From DASUPK01 sp963815045 (GTDB taxonomy: Bacteria > Actinomycetota > Thermoleophilia > Solirubrobacterales > 70-9), in contig CAWFET010000002.1 in assembly GCA_963815045.1 (NCBI GenBank), positions 1,364,001 to 1,428,000 of the forward strand: DNA of 64,000 nt, written 5' to 3'. Below are positions 25,545-33,792 of the stretch, piece after piece. The translations under genes and the position numbers were made by a program. Below the pieces are notes generated by a model. That model ran no database searches. It was not told where the DNA came from and saw nothing but the letters and a program-made list of their open reading frames with translations. Numbering within the stretch: the first letter of the stretch is position 1; each line of letters opens with the position of its first letter.

Positions 25545-27203
25545 TCAGTTCGGCGAGATGCCCAGGTACGGCAGCGCGAATTCGGCGATCTGCCCGAAGA
25601 CGGGAGCCGCGACCTGGCCGCCGACGTGGACGTACTGCGGCTCGTCGACGACCACGGCCACGAGCAGCTTCGGGTGGTTCGCGGGTGCGAAGCCGACGAA
25701 TGAGGCGACGTAGCGGGTGTCGGAGTAGGTGCCGTTCTCGACCTTCTGCGCGGTGCCCGTCTTGCCCGCCAGCGTGTAGCCCGGGACGCTCACCTCCGAA
25801 GCGGTGCCGCCCGGGGCTAGGACGCCCTCGAGCATGCGGCGGAGCTGCGCCGCGGTCCGCGGGGTGATTACGCGGTGCGGGTCGGTGTTCCCGTCGACCG
25901 GCTGGCCGCCGACGGTCTTGACCAGGGTCGGGCGGCGCAGGATCCCGCCGTCGGCGATCGCCGAGTAGGCCGTCGCGATCTGCATCGGGGTCACCGACAG
26001 GCCCTGGCCGATCGGCAGGTTCCCCATCGTCGAGCCCGAGTAGTCGTTGCGGGACGGGACGATCCCGCGCTCCTCCCCGGGGTAGCCGACACCGGTGGGC
26101 TGCCCGAAGCCGAAGCGGTTGATCCACTGAGAGAAGCGGTCCGCGCCCTCCTTCAGGCCGATCGTCACCGCGCCGACGTTCGAGGACTGGGCCAGGATCT
26201 GAGCCGTGGTCAGGGTCTCCGGCGGGCGCGCCTCGGCCTCGCCGATCGTCCGGTCGTAGACGTGGATCTCGGACGGCAGATAGAAGCTCGAGCTCGGAGT
26301 GACGACGTGGTCCTCGAGGGCCGAGGCCACGGTGAAGGCCTTGAAGGTCGACCCGGGCTCGTAGGTGAAGCCGGTGGCGCGGTTCTCGAGCTCGTTCGAG
26401 GTCGCGTTCGAGAGGTCTGAGGGATCGAAGCCCGGCGTGTTCGCCATCGCCAGGACCTCGCCGGTGTTCGGGTTCATGACGATCGCGGTGCCGCCCTTGG
26501 CGCCGTAATGGCTGACGGCCTCGTTGAGCGCCGACTCGGTCTTGTCCTGAATCGCGGCGTCGAGCGTGGTCTGGACGTCCTCCCCGACGCTGGCGGGCTT
26601 GATGGTCTCCATGCGGAGCGGCCGGCCGACGGCGTCGTGGACGACGTCCTCCTCGCCGTTGGCGCCGCCGAGGACGCTGTTCTCCGAGTGCTCCAGCCCG
26701 GTGAGCCCCTGGTTGTCTGTCCCCACCGCGCCGATCACCTGCGAGGCGAGCTCGCCCTGCGGATAGAGGCGCTTGCTGGTCGGGACCGTCGAGATCCCGG
26801 TGATGTTGAGCTGCTTCACCTCATCCGCGACGTTCGGATCGACCTTGCGCGCGAGATAGGCGAAGCCCGAGTTGCGGTCGGAGAGGGCGTTGAGCAGGTC
26901 CGAGGTCGGCTCGCCGAGCACCTCGTGGAGCTTCAGCGCCGTCCGGCCCGGGTTCTCGACCTGGTACGGCGTGGCGACCACGTCCGCCGCGTCCTCGGAC
27001 GCGGCCAGCACCTTGCCGTTGCGGTCGAGCACCCGGCCGCGCTCGCCCGGGATCGTGACCGTGGTGACCTGCTGGGTGCGGGCCTCGGCCCGGAGGGTGC
27101 CGCCTTTCACGCCCTGCAGCCAGAACGCGCGCAGGAGAACGAGGGAGAAGAGCAGGAAGAACGCGCAGAAGAGCAGGCCCAGCCGGCGGTCGATGAGCCG
27201 CAT
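25545..27203 (-). CDS. ftsI: Septal transpeptidase FtsI (class B PBP3)
   Basis: Class B penicillin-binding protein that crosslinks septal peptidoglycan with FtsW. The 552-aa protein has an N-terminal anchor (LGLLFCAFFLLFSLVLLRAF) and the dimerisation segment PGERGRVLDRNGKVLA. The catalytic motifs are S285-T-F-K288, SSN at 340-342 and KTG at 481-483 (GKTGTAQK). It lies 12 bp after the FtsL-like gene. No PASTA domain is present. Confidence 0.97.
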   Translation of the reverse strand: MRLIDRRLGLLFCAFFLLFSLVLLRAFWLQGVKGGTLRAEARTQQVTTVTIPGERGRVLDRNGKVLAASEDAADVVATPYQVENPGRTALKLHEVLGEPTSDLLNALSDRNSGFAYLARKVDPNVADEVKQLNITGISTVPTSKRLYPQGELASQVIGAVGTDNQGLTGLEHSENSVLGGANGEEDVVHDAVGRPLRMETIKPASVGEDVQTTLDAAIQDKTESALNEAVSHYGAKGGTAIVMNPNTGEVLAMANTPGFDPSDLSNATSNELENRATGFTYEPGSTFKAFTVASALEDHVVTPSSSFYLPSEIHVYDRTIGEAEARPPETLTTAQILAQSSNVGAVTIGLKEGADRFSQWINRFGFGQPTGVGYPGEERGIVPSRNDYSGSTMGNLPIGQGLSVTPMQIATAYSAIADGGILRRPTLVKTVGGQPVDGNTDPHRVITPRTAAQLRRMLEGVLAPGGTASEVSVPGYTLAGKTGTAQKVENGTYSDTRYVASFVGFAPANHPKLLVAVVVDEPQYVHVGGQVAAPVFGQIAEFALPYLGISPN

Positions 27204-27215
27204 CGCCAGGCGCTC

Positions 27216-27974
27216 CTAGAGCCCCACGCCTCCGGTTGAGCTCCCGGACGAGCCGGAGGAGGATCCGCTGCCGCTCGAGCTGCCGCTGCTCGACGTGCCG
27301 GTGCCCGAGGGCGTGCTCGCCGGGGCGGGCGTCGCCGTCGGAGCCACGGTAGTTGTCGGAGCGGCGGTCGCGGTGGAGCTCGTGCTCACGGGCGCGTAGG
27401 ACGTGCCCGGGTCCGGATAGCTCGAGGGCTGGCTCGGCGCCAGCAGGAAGCCGTCGGTGCCCAGCAGGTGCGCCAGGCGCGCCGCGTCCCCATCGCTCGC
27501 GTCTAGGTAGGTGATCTCCTTGGGATTGGGGTTGGCCAACCCGAGTCGCGCGGCCTCGGCCTCCACCCTGGCGGCCGACAGCTTCTGGTCGATCTCGGCG
27601 CGCAGCGCGGAAATCTCGGTCTTGAGCCCGTCGATCTGCAGCGACACGCGGCCCGAGCCCGCCGTCAGGCTGAGGCTGACGACGTTGAGGGCGACGATGC
27701 CGACCAGCATCGCGCCGAGCACGGCGATCCAGCCGCGGCCCCGGGTGAGGCGCATGATCAGCGTCGAGTCGGAGATGTCGCGGACCGCTCCGGCGCTGCG
27801 GACGGCGGCCTGCGGGAAGAGAGCGGCGCCCGCCACGGCCGGGCGGACGAGCCGGGCGGCAGGAGCCTGGCGGGAGCGAGCCTTCTGCGGCTGGCGGGGG
27901 CGGGGCTTTCGAGCGGGACGAGGCCGATGGCGCGGCGCTGTGGCAGGGGCGCTGCGTGCGGTTGCGGCCTCCAT
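27216..27974 (-). CDS. FtsL-like divisome membrane protein with long low-complexity tail
   Basis: Position between rsmH and ftsI and topology point to FtsL. The 252-aa protein has a long Arg/Pro/Ala-rich cytoplasmic N-terminus (RHRPRPARKPRPRQPQKARS) and one membrane segment (WIAVLGAMLVGIVALNVVSL). A coiled-coil-like stretch follows (SLQIDGLKTEISALRAEIDQ). Unlike ordinary FtsL, it ends in an extracytoplasmic Ser/Thr/Gly/Pro-rich tail of about 70 residues (SSSGSSSGSGSSSGSSGSS). The start overlaps the rsmH stop (TGATG). FtsL diverges strongly in sequence, so the assignment rests on context. Confidence 0.75.
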   Translation of the reverse strand: MEAATARSAPATAPRHRPRPARKPRPRQPQKARSRQAPAARLVRPAVAGAALFPQAAVRSAGAVRDISDSTLIMRLTRGRGWIAVLGAMLVGIVALNVVSLSLTAGSGRVSLQIDGLKTEISALRAEIDQKLSAARVEAEAARLGLANPNPKEITYLDASDGDAARLAHLLGTDGFLLAPSQPSSYPDPGTSYAPVSTSSTATAAPTTTVAPTATPAPASTPSGTGTSSSGSSSGSGSSSGSSGSSTGGVGL

Positions 27975-28972
27975 CAGCTCTCCTCCTCGCGGATCTTGAG
28001 CGCGGCGCGGAAGTGGGCCGAGGAGGCGCGCGGGTTGCGCTCGATCTCCTCGGGGCCGGGCGCGATGGCCCGCTTGGTGAGCAGCTCGGCCTCGGGCTCC
28101 CGGCCGCAGACGCAGACCGGCAGCTCGGGCGGGCAGACGCAGCCACGGGCACGGTCGGCCAGGAAACGCTTCACGCGGCGGTCCTCGAGAGAATGGAAGG
28201 AGACCGCGCCGAGGCGCCCGCCGGTCGGCAGGATCGCCCAGGCGAGCGGCAGCGCGTGGTCGAGCGCGTCGAGCTCGCCGTTCACGGCGATGCGGATCGC
28301 CTGGAAGGTCCTCTTGGCCGGATGCCCGCGCCCGAACCGCTCAGACGGCGGAATCGCGGCCTTGATGGCGGCGACCAGCTGCGAGGTGGTGTCGATCGGG
28401 CGGCGCTTGGTGATCTCGCGGGCGATCGAGCCGGCGCGGCGCTCCTCGCCGAGCTCGCGGATCACGTTCGCGATCCGGTCCTGCGGCCACTCGTTCACGA
28501 CCGTCGCGGCCGAGAGGCTCTGGGTCGGGTCCATCCGCATGTCGAGCGGGGCGTCGTAGGCGTAGGAGAAGCCGCGCTCCCAGGCGTCGATCTGCATCGA
28601 GGACATGCCGAGGTCGAAGACGATGCCGTCCGGGCGGATGCCCTCGCCGCGCAGGCCCTCGAGCGCGGCGACGAAGTCGGCACGAAGGAAGCGCGAGCGG
28701 GGCGGCGCGACGCTGGCGAACTCGCTCCAGCGCTCCTCGGAGGTTGGATCGCGATCCACGGCGATCAGCTCGCCCTCCGGGCCGATGCGCTCGGAGATCA
28801 GGCGGGCGTGGCCGCCGCCGCCGAAGGTGCAGTCGACGAAGGTCTCGCCGGGCTTGGGGTCGAGGACGTCGACCAGCTCGGTCGCCAGTACGGGTTCATG
28901 TTCCTGGGGCACATAGGAAAGGTTCGCTGACTCGGCAAGGGATCCCACTACCCGGTGCGTTGCTGTCGCCAT
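27974..28972 (-). CDS. rsmH: 16S rRNA (cytosine(1402)-N(4))-methyltransferase
   Basis: RsmH (MraW) methylates C1402 of 16S rRNA. The 332-aa protein has HEPVLATELVDVL, then the SAM-binding VDCTFGGGGHARLI and FDLGMSSMQIDAWERGFSY; the C-terminal part has GRGHPAKRTFQAIRIAVN and LGAVSFHSLEDRRVK. The start MATATHR at 28972 lies one base after the mraZ stop. A frame extends upstream into mraZ but lacks family similarity. A Cys-rich insert (GCVCPPELPVCVCG), known in many homologues, is present. Confidence 0.97.
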   Translation of the reverse strand: MATATHRVVGSLAESANLSYVPQEHEPVLATELVDVLDPKPGETFVDCTFGGGGHARLISERIGPEGELIAVDRDPTSEERWSEFASVAPPRSRFLRADFVAALEGLRGEGIRPDGIVFDLGMSSMQIDAWERGFSYAYDAPLDMRMDPTQSLSAATVVNEWPQDRIANVIRELGEERRAGSIAREITKRRPIDTTSQLVAAIKAAIPPSERFGRGHPAKRTFQAIRIAVNGELDALDHALPLAWAILPTGGRLGAVSFHSLEDRRVKRFLADRARGCVCPPELPVCVCGREPEAELLTKRAIAPGPEEIERNPRASSAHFRAALKIREEES

Positions 28973-28973
28973 C

Positions 28974-29420
28974 TCAGCCTCCTCGCTCCTCTTCGGAGAG
29001 GTTCTCCGCGACGTCGGAAACCTCTGCATCCATCTCCTTCTCGTACTCGGCCCAGCGCTCGGCGCTCCAGATCTCGAACCAGTCGTCGGAGCCGACGATC
29101 ACGCACGGGCCCTCCCCCAGGCCCGCGTGCTCGATCAGCTTCTTCGGCAGCCGGATGCGGCCGGCCGAGTCCAGGCTGTCGTCGAAGGCGCCGCCGTGGA
29201 AGTGGCGGCGCAGCATGCGTCCGCGCTTGCCGAGCGGATTGGTCTCACCCAGGAAGCTCTTCGTGAAGTTCTCGTAGCCGCCGGGCGCGAACACCCAGAC
29301 GGAGGGGTCCAGCCCTTTGGCGAGAACGACTCCATCAGCCAGCGCCGCGCGGAACCTCGACGGCACCGTGAGGCGGTCCTTCGCGTCGAGATTGTGCTCG
29401 TACTGACCGAGAAAAGACAA
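28974..29420 (-). CDS. mraZ: Transcriptional regulator MraZ
   Basis: MraZ is a ring-forming AbrB-fold DNA-binding protein that represses the dcw promoter. The 148-aa product starts SFLGQYEHNLDAKDRLTVPSRF and contains the second domain copy DSAGRIRLPKKLIEHAGLG. The start is TTG at 29420, with AAGGG-type Shine-Dalgarno sequence upstream. Three MraZ-box repeats lie about 90 bp upstream (29507-29531), overlapping a candidate promoter, so autorepression is expected. First gene of the dcw cluster. Confidence 0.95.
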   Translation of the reverse strand: MSFLGQYEHNLDAKDRLTVPSRFRAALADGVVLAKGLDPSVWVFAPGGYENFTKSFLGETNPLGKRGRMLRRHFHGGAFDDSLDSAGRIRLPKKLIEHAGLGEGPCVIVGSDDWFEIWSAERWAEYEKEMDAEVSDVAENLSEEERGG

Positions 29421-29444
29421 GTGGGGCGCCCTTGAGTTCGGAGC

Positions 29445-29487
29445 GGGCCGGGGTGGTGAGGTGGGAGGAGCCTCATCACCCCGGCCC
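29445..29487 (-). promoter_or_regulatory. Large stem-loop in the mraZ 5' leader
   Basis: Arms 29445-29461 and 29471-29487 pair over 17 positions with one A-C mismatch (GGGCCGGGGTGATGAGG against CCTCACCACCCCGGCCC) around a 9-nt loop, TCCTCCCA-like on the minus strand. It lies between the MraZ boxes/promoter and the mraZ start codon, ending 25 bp before it, and no T-run follows. It could be a leader element affecting mraZ/dcw mRNA stability or elongation. Confidence 0.6.
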
Positions 29488-29506
29488 TATTGACCAACTC
29501 TGATTT

Positions 29507-29539
29507 GCCACGCTAACCCACTCTGCCCCACTTTGCAAC
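29507..29539 (-). promoter_or_regulatory. MraZ-binding repeats overlapping the dcw promoter
   Basis: On the minus strand GTGGG, GTGGG and GTGGC occur at 29527-29531, 29517-29521 and 29507-29511, exactly 10 bp apart, as in known MraZ boxes (TGGGN repeats separated by 5 nt). They overlap a sigma70-like promoter candidate: TTGCAA at 29533-29538, a 17-nt spacer, then TAGCGT. Occupied boxes would block RNA polymerase. Confidence 0.8.
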
Positions 29540-29668
29540 ACAGATTGGGCGGCCGCATTCCAGCCGATCCGTCGGACGGAATTGCTACCCGGGTCCGGAA
29601 CAGGCTGAATTCCGCATTCCCATGCGGTTTGCGTCGTTGGTAAGGGCGCAGACAAGGACGCGGAGGGA

Positions 29669-29706
29669 CGCTCCTCCTGCAACTCCGGTTGCAGCAAAGA
29701 GGAGCG
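29669..29706 (-). terminator. Hairpin directly after the VOC gene
   Basis: CGCTCCTC (29669-29676) pairs with GAGGAGCG (29699-29706), and inside it CTGCAAC (29677-29683) pairs with GTTGCAG (29688-29694). A 4-nt bulge lies on one side. The structure starts immediately after the minus-strand VOC stop codon. There is no T-run, so termination is likely but not certain. Confidence 0.5.
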
Positions 29707-30084
29707 CTAGGCGGCCATCTGCCAGACGCCGACGGCGTTGCCGGCGGGATCCCGGAAGACCGCGACCGTGAGATCACCCTCCGGATACGGGCCGGTGATC
29801 AGCTCTCCCCCGTTCGCGGCCACACGCTCGAGCACCTCCGGCACGCTCTCGACGAAGACGTAGGGGCGAATCCCGGCTTCGCCCGCCACCGCCATGTCCG
29901 AGTGGATGTGACCGATCACGTGCCCCGTGCCGTCCCGGAAGCTCGGATTTTCGCGATCGGTGTCGACCTCCCAGCCGAACACGGCCGCGTAGAAATCCGC
30001 CACCCATTTGGGATTCGGCGCCGGAATGCGCAGATAGGAGATGCCGCCGGGCCTGGCGATCCCGGACTCGACGCCGTCGTTCAT
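29707..30084 (-). CDS. VOC-superfamily (glyoxalase/bleomycin-resistance-like) protein
   Basis: The 125-aa product has two beta-alpha-beta-beta-beta modules of the vicinal oxygen chelate fold. The first is ISYLRIPAPNPKWVADFYAAVFGWEV and the second begins IRPYVFVESVPEVLERVAANGGE. It ends FRDPAGNAVGVWQMA. Members are metal-dependent lyases, dioxygenases or drug binders, and the substrate here cannot be named. The ATG at 30084 is chosen because the residues before it do not fit the fold. Transcribed divergently from the Ada-domain gene. Confidence 0.88.
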   Translation of the reverse strand: MNDGVESGIARPGGISYLRIPAPNPKWVADFYAAVFGWEVDTDRENPSFRDGTGHVIGHIHSDMAVAGEAGIRPYVFVESVPEVLERVAANGGELITGPYPEGDLTVAVFRDPAGNAVGVWQMAA

Positions 30085-30164
30085 GCCCCCATTCTGGCAA
30101 CGACGCCTCACGTGCCGGCTCGCGCGCTCGTTTCAGAAGGAGCGATCAACCTGAGGAGGACAAC

Positions 30165-30383
30165 ATGGACTTCGAACAGCGCTACCGGGCGATGGAGACG
30201 AGGGACGACCGCTACGCAGGCGAGTTCTTCGCCGCCGTCACCTCGACCGGGATCTACTGCCGACCGGGCTGCCCGGCGCGGACCCCGAAGCGCGAGAACG
30301 TGCGCTTTTACCTGACGGCTGGGGCGGCACGGAGCGATGGCTTCCGCGCTTGCCTGCGGTGTCATCCGGACTCCGTCGCCTGA
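30165..30383 (+). CDS. Stand-alone Ada metal-binding (methylphosphotriester) domain
   Basis: The 72-aa product equals the N-terminal zinc domain of Ada. C32, C36, C63 and C66 reproduce exactly the spacing of E. coli Ada C38, C42, C69 and C72, with the context GIYCRPGCPARTPKRENV and FRACLRCHP. In Ada the first cysteine takes a methyl group from DNA phosphotriesters. Here no DNA-binding or O6-methyltransferase part is attached. A strong AGGAGG precedes the ATG. The stop abuts the convergent tadC stop (TGATCA), so the gene really ends here. Confidence 0.88.
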   Translation: MDFEQRYRAMETRDDRYAGEFFAAVTSTGIYCRPGCPARTPKRENVRFYLTAGAARSDGFRACLRCHPDSVA

Positions 30384-31214
30384 TCAGAAGCCTGCCGTGA
30401 AGCGATCGACGTTGGCCAGGAGGCCCGCGGCGATCATCAGGAGCACGGAAGGCACCAGGAGCAGCGCCACCGCGAGCTGGATCTTCGGCGCCGCCCGCGC
30501 CGCGTGCTCCTCGATTCGGCGGCGCTGAACGCCCCGAAGGGCGCTCGCCTGCTCGCGAAGCTGATCAGCGAGGGGCGAGCCATAGCGACGAGAGCGCTCG
30601 ATGACTCCGCACATCGCGGCGACCTCGCGGACCGGGGCCCGCCGCCTGAGGGAGGCGAGCGCGTCGCGCTGAGACATTCCACACGAGCTCTCCGCCGACA
30701 ACATCGCGAGCTCACGCGCCAGCGGGCCCTCTCCCCCGCCGAGCTCGCTGAGGCCCGCGAGCGGGCTCCGTCCCGCCGCCGTCCCGACGGCGAGCAGGTC
30801 GAGCGCATCGGGGAGCCCGGCGCGCAGGGCCCGCAGCCGCATCCGGGCGCGCCGTTCGAGCCAAGCGTCGGGCGCAAGAAAGCCGGCGGCCGGGAGCCCG
30901 GCAGCAACGATCCAGGCGAGCCGGCTCGGGGCGACGGGCGCGACGACCACGCCCCAGAGAAGCCCCGCCAGAGCCCCTCCGACCTTGCCGGCGAGCAAAG
31001 CCTGGACGGAGATCCGGTCGGCGAGCCCCGCCCTCGTCAGGCGGCGCGTCAGGCCAAGCCTGCCGTCCGCAACCGCCGTCAGCGACATGCTCCGGGGCGG
31101 TCGCAGCGACCCCGATTGTTCCGCGGGTGGCGACTGGCGACCCGCAACGGCTTCGGCGATCGCGGCGAACCCGAGGATGAGCGCCCCGGCGGCGAGCAGC
31201 AGCGCCCCGATCAC
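30384..31214 (-). CDS. tadC: Tad pilus inner-membrane platform protein TadC
   Basis: A type II/IV secretion GspF-fold platform protein of the Flp/Tad system, 276 aa from the GTG at 31214, which overlaps the tadB stop by 4 bp. It has an N-terminal hydrophobic segment (ALLLAAGALILGFAAIAEAV) and two central ones. The soluble GspF domain includes LRAGLPDALDLLAVGTAAG, and the protein ends with a C-terminal membrane helix (IQLAVALLLVPSVLLMIAAG). It would work with TadB and the CpaF ATPase to assemble pili. Pilin and prepilin peptidase genes are not in the window. Confidence 0.85.
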   Translation of the reverse strand: MIGALLLAAGALILGFAAIAEAVAGRQSPPAEQSGSLRPPRSMSLTAVADGRLGLTRRLTRAGLADRISVQALLAGKVGGALAGLLWGVVVAPVAPSRLAWIVAAGLPAAGFLAPDAWLERRARMRLRALRAGLPDALDLLAVGTAAGRSPLAGLSELGGGEGPLARELAMLSAESSCGMSQRDALASLRRRAPVREVAAMCGVIERSRRYGSPLADQLREQASALRGVQRRRIEEHAARAAPKIQLAVALLLVPSVLLMIAAGLLANVDRFTAGF

Positions 31215-32059
31215 TCCGCCGGCCTCCCCAGCCGCCGGATCAGAGCGAAGCCGGCAACCTGCAATCCGCCTGCGATCAGCAGCATCAGCGCCGAGGCGGG
31301 CTCCGAGAGCACCCGCGAGACGAACCCCGGCTGCAGCAGCTCGGCGAACAGCGCTGCCCCTGCTGGCAGAGCCACCACGAGCAGTCCCGTGAAGCGGGCC
31401 TGAGTGGTCGCGGCGCGAGCCTCGTCGGCGACCCGGTCTCGATCCGCCGCCGCCCCGGCGAGGCGGCGCATCAGCGCAGCGACGTCTCCGCCGGCCACCT
31501 GCTGGCTGAGCAGCGCGGTCGCCAGGGAGTCGACCCGGTCCGAACGGAGCCTGGAGCGCATCGCCGACAGGGCCTCGGCGGTCGAGGCGCCCAACTCCAG
31601 CTCCGCGGCGACGCGGGCGAGTTCTGCCGACGAGGGCCCCTCGAGCGAGGAGGCGGCCGCGGCCAGCGCGCCCCTCACGGAATGTCCGCCCGAGATCGCA
31701 TCCGCGATGGCCGAGGCGACATCGGGGATGGACCGCTCCACGGCTCGGCGATAGCGCTCTCGGCGGCCTGCGACGAGAACGCCCACACACCACGGTCCCG
31801 CCGCGGCGACGATCGCTAGCGGGCCAGGGCCGGCGATCAGGACAGCCGTCAGCGCAATCGCTCCGCTGCCGAGCATCGCAAGGCGGCGCTGCTCCTCGGC
31901 GCTCGGCGCATAGCCTTCGCGCGAGGCCCGTCGCAGGGGCGCGATCGATGCACGGAGCCAGTCGCCCACACCCGGGACGGAGATGAGGGCGTCCCGGGCG
32001 GCAACCGCCGCAAGACCGCCGGCCATCGCGATCAGAGCGATCAGGACCTGGCCGCCCAC
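31211..32059 (-). CDS. tadB: Tad pilus inner-membrane platform protein TadB
   Basis: GspF-fold platform protein, 282 aa. Membrane segments are near the N-terminus (VLIALIAMAGGLAAVAA), middle (PLAIVAAAGPWCVGVLVAG) and C-terminus (FTGLLVVALPAGAALFAELL). The soluble domain carries the usual motif region SIPDVASAIADAISGGHSVRGAL. The start is GTG at 32059, inside the end of cpaF (19-bp overlap), and its stop overlaps tadC, so the three genes are translationally coupled. Confidence 0.85.
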   Translation of the reverse strand: MGGQVLIALIAMAGGLAAVAARDALISVPGVGDWLRASIAPLRRASREGYAPSAEEQRRLAMLGSGAIALTAVLIAGPGPLAIVAAAGPWCVGVLVAGRRERYRRAVERSIPDVASAIADAISGGHSVRGALAAAASSLEGPSSAELARVAAELELGASTAEALSAMRSRLRSDRVDSLATALLSQQVAGGDVAALMRRLAGAAADRDRVADEARAATTQARFTGLLVVALPAGAALFAELLQPGFVSRVLSEPASALMLLIAGGLQVAGFALIRRLGRPAE

Positions 32060-33219
32060 CGGCTCCTCTCCTTCTCGGTGCCGAGCCGGTAGAGCTCGCG
32101 AACCCCGACCGAACCGGCGGTGCGGACGACCTCTGCGACCTCCACCACCCTCCGCGACCCGTCGCTGAGCCGAGCCAGGTGGATCACGAGATCGAGCCCC
32201 CGCCCAAGCTGCTCGCGAATCGCCTCGTGCGGCAGCCCCACCCCGGCCATCAGCGCCAGCGTCTCGATCCGGCGAAGCGCGTCCTCCGGCGAGTTCGCGT
32301 GCACTGTGGAGAGCGCGCCCTCGTGGCCGGTGTTGAGAGCCATCAACAGGTCGAGTGCCTCTCCACCCCTCACCTCCCCGATCACGATCCGATCGGGCCG
32401 CATCCGCAGCGCGCCGCGCAGCAGGTCGCGGATCTCGATGCGCCCGCGACCTTCAAGATTGGCCGGGCGGCTCTCCAGCCGGACCACGTGCGGCTGGCGC
32501 AGGCGGAGCTCGGCCGCGTCCTCGATCGTGATCACGCGCTCGTCCGGATCGACGAATGCGGAGAGAGCGTTGAGAAGGGTCGTCTTGCCGGAGCCCGTGC
32601 CGCCACTGACCAGGATGCTCCGGCGAGCCGCCACTGCGGCGGCCAGCTGGTCGTGAAGCTCCTCGGTGATCGTCCCGAGCTCGACCAGTTCACGCGGCCC
32701 TGGGCGGACGGCCGAGAAGCGGCGGATCGAAAGCGAAGGCCCATCGACCGAGAGCGGCGGAATCACGACGTGTACGCGGGAGCCGTCCTCCAGCCGGGCG
32801 TCAACCATCGGGCTGAGCTCGTCGACCCTGCGGCCGAGCGGCGTCAGGATTCGCTCAATCGCGTCCCGGAGCGCCTGCTCCGACGGGAACGAGACCTCAG
32901 TTCGCTCGATCCGGCCGGCGCGCTCGACGTAGACGTACTCGTGGCCGTTGACCATCACCTCCTCCACAGCCGGATCGGCAAGCAGCTCCTCCAGCGGGCC
33001 GAGCCCGACCGCCTCCCGGAGGATGAGCTCGCAGAGGCGGTCCCGCGTCGGTCGCTCGAGGATCGCGGCGTCCTCGTCGACGAGCTCGCGCACGGCGTCC
33101 GGAAGCGGACCCAACGCGGCGCCGCCGGAGGCCGCCTTAGCGCGGCGGCGCTCCACCAGCCGGCGCTGCAGCTCGGCGGCCAGCTCATCCAGGTGTCTGC
33201 GGCGGACACGCTCGTCCAC
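32041..33219 (-). CDS. cpaF: Tad pilus assembly ATPase CpaF/TadA
   Basis: Hexameric secretion ATPase powering pilus assembly. The N-terminal domain includes ILREAVGLGPLEELLADPAV and EVMVNGHEYVYVER. The ATPase core has the Walker A SGGTGSGKTTLLNAL, Asp box ITIEDAAELRL, Walker B MRPDRIVIGEVRGGEALDLL and His box TGHEGALSTVHANSPEDAL. The start is uncertain: I chose the GTG at 33219 (392 aa); the frame stays open to 33342, but that would overlap the divergent macro-domain gene. Confidence 0.93.
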   Translation of the reverse strand: MDERVRRRHLDELAAELQRRLVERRRAKAASGGAALGPLPDAVRELVDEDAAILERPTRDRLCELILREAVGLGPLEELLADPAVEEVMVNGHEYVYVERAGRIERTEVSFPSEQALRDAIERILTPLGRRVDELSPMVDARLEDGSRVHVVIPPLSVDGPSLSIRRFSAVRPGPRELVELGTITEELHDQLAAAVAARRSILVSGGTGSGKTTLLNALSAFVDPDERVITIEDAAELRLRQPHVVRLESRPANLEGRGRIEIRDLLRGALRMRPDRIVIGEVRGGEALDLLMALNTGHEGALSTVHANSPEDALRRIETLALMAGVGLPHEAIREQLGRGLDLVIHLARLSDGSRRVVEVAEVVRTAGSVGVRELYRLGTEKERSRWAARS

Positions 33220-33268
33220 CCTGAGGTAAGGGTGCAGCGGTTTCGACTCGCCCCGGTAGCCTCGAGAC

Positions 33269-33775
33269 GTGGCTGAGATCGAGGTCAGGCAGGCGGATAT
33301 CACCAAGCTCGACGTCGACGCGATCGCCAATGCCGCCAACACCCAGCTCCGGCACGGCGGCGGCGTTGCGGGCGCCGTCTCCCGGGCCGGCGGCCCATCG
33401 GTTCAGGCCGAGAGCGACGAGCGTGCCCCGATCGGGCTCGGCGAGGCCGTGGAGACGACGGCCGGCGAGATGCCGGCTCGTTGGGTGATCCACGCGGCGA
33501 CCATGGAGCTGGGCGGCCCGACCTCCGCTGAGATCATCCGGAGCGCGACGGCCAGCACCCTCGCCAAGGCCGACGAGCTCGGAGCTCGCAGCCTGGCGCT
33601 CGTGGCCTTCGGCACCGGCGTGGGCGGCTTTCCGCTCGACGAGGCCGCGCGGATCGAGGTCGAGGAGGTCCGCCGCCATCTGGAGTCGGGCAGCGGCCTC
33701 GAGCGCGTCGTCTTCGCGGTGCATGGCGACGAGGCCCAGGCCGCCTTCAGCCGGGCGATGAGTCAGCGCGGCTGA
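33269..33775 (+). CDS. Macro-domain protein (ADP-ribose binding)
   Basis: The 168-aa protein has the macro-domain start EIEVRQADITKLDVDAIANA and the ligand loop AANTQLRHGGGVAGAV. It ends with the second loop LVAFGTGVGGFPLDEAARI and helix EVEEVRRHL. Family members hydrolyse O-acetyl-ADP-ribose or remove ADP-ribose from proteins or nucleic acids; the exact substrate is unknown. The start is GTG at 33269, about 50 bp from the divergent cpaF start. It heads a three-gene + strand block inserted between two parts of the Tad locus. Confidence 0.92.
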   Translation: MAEIEVRQADITKLDVDAIANAANTQLRHGGGVAGAVSRAGGPSVQAESDERAPIGLGEAVETTAGEMPARWVIHAATMELGGPTSAEIIRSATASTLAKADELGARSLALVAFGTGVGGFPLDEAARIEVEEVRRHLESGSGLERVVFAVHGDEAQAAFSRAMSQRG

Positions 33776-33792
33776 TTGAGTCTCAATGACCG

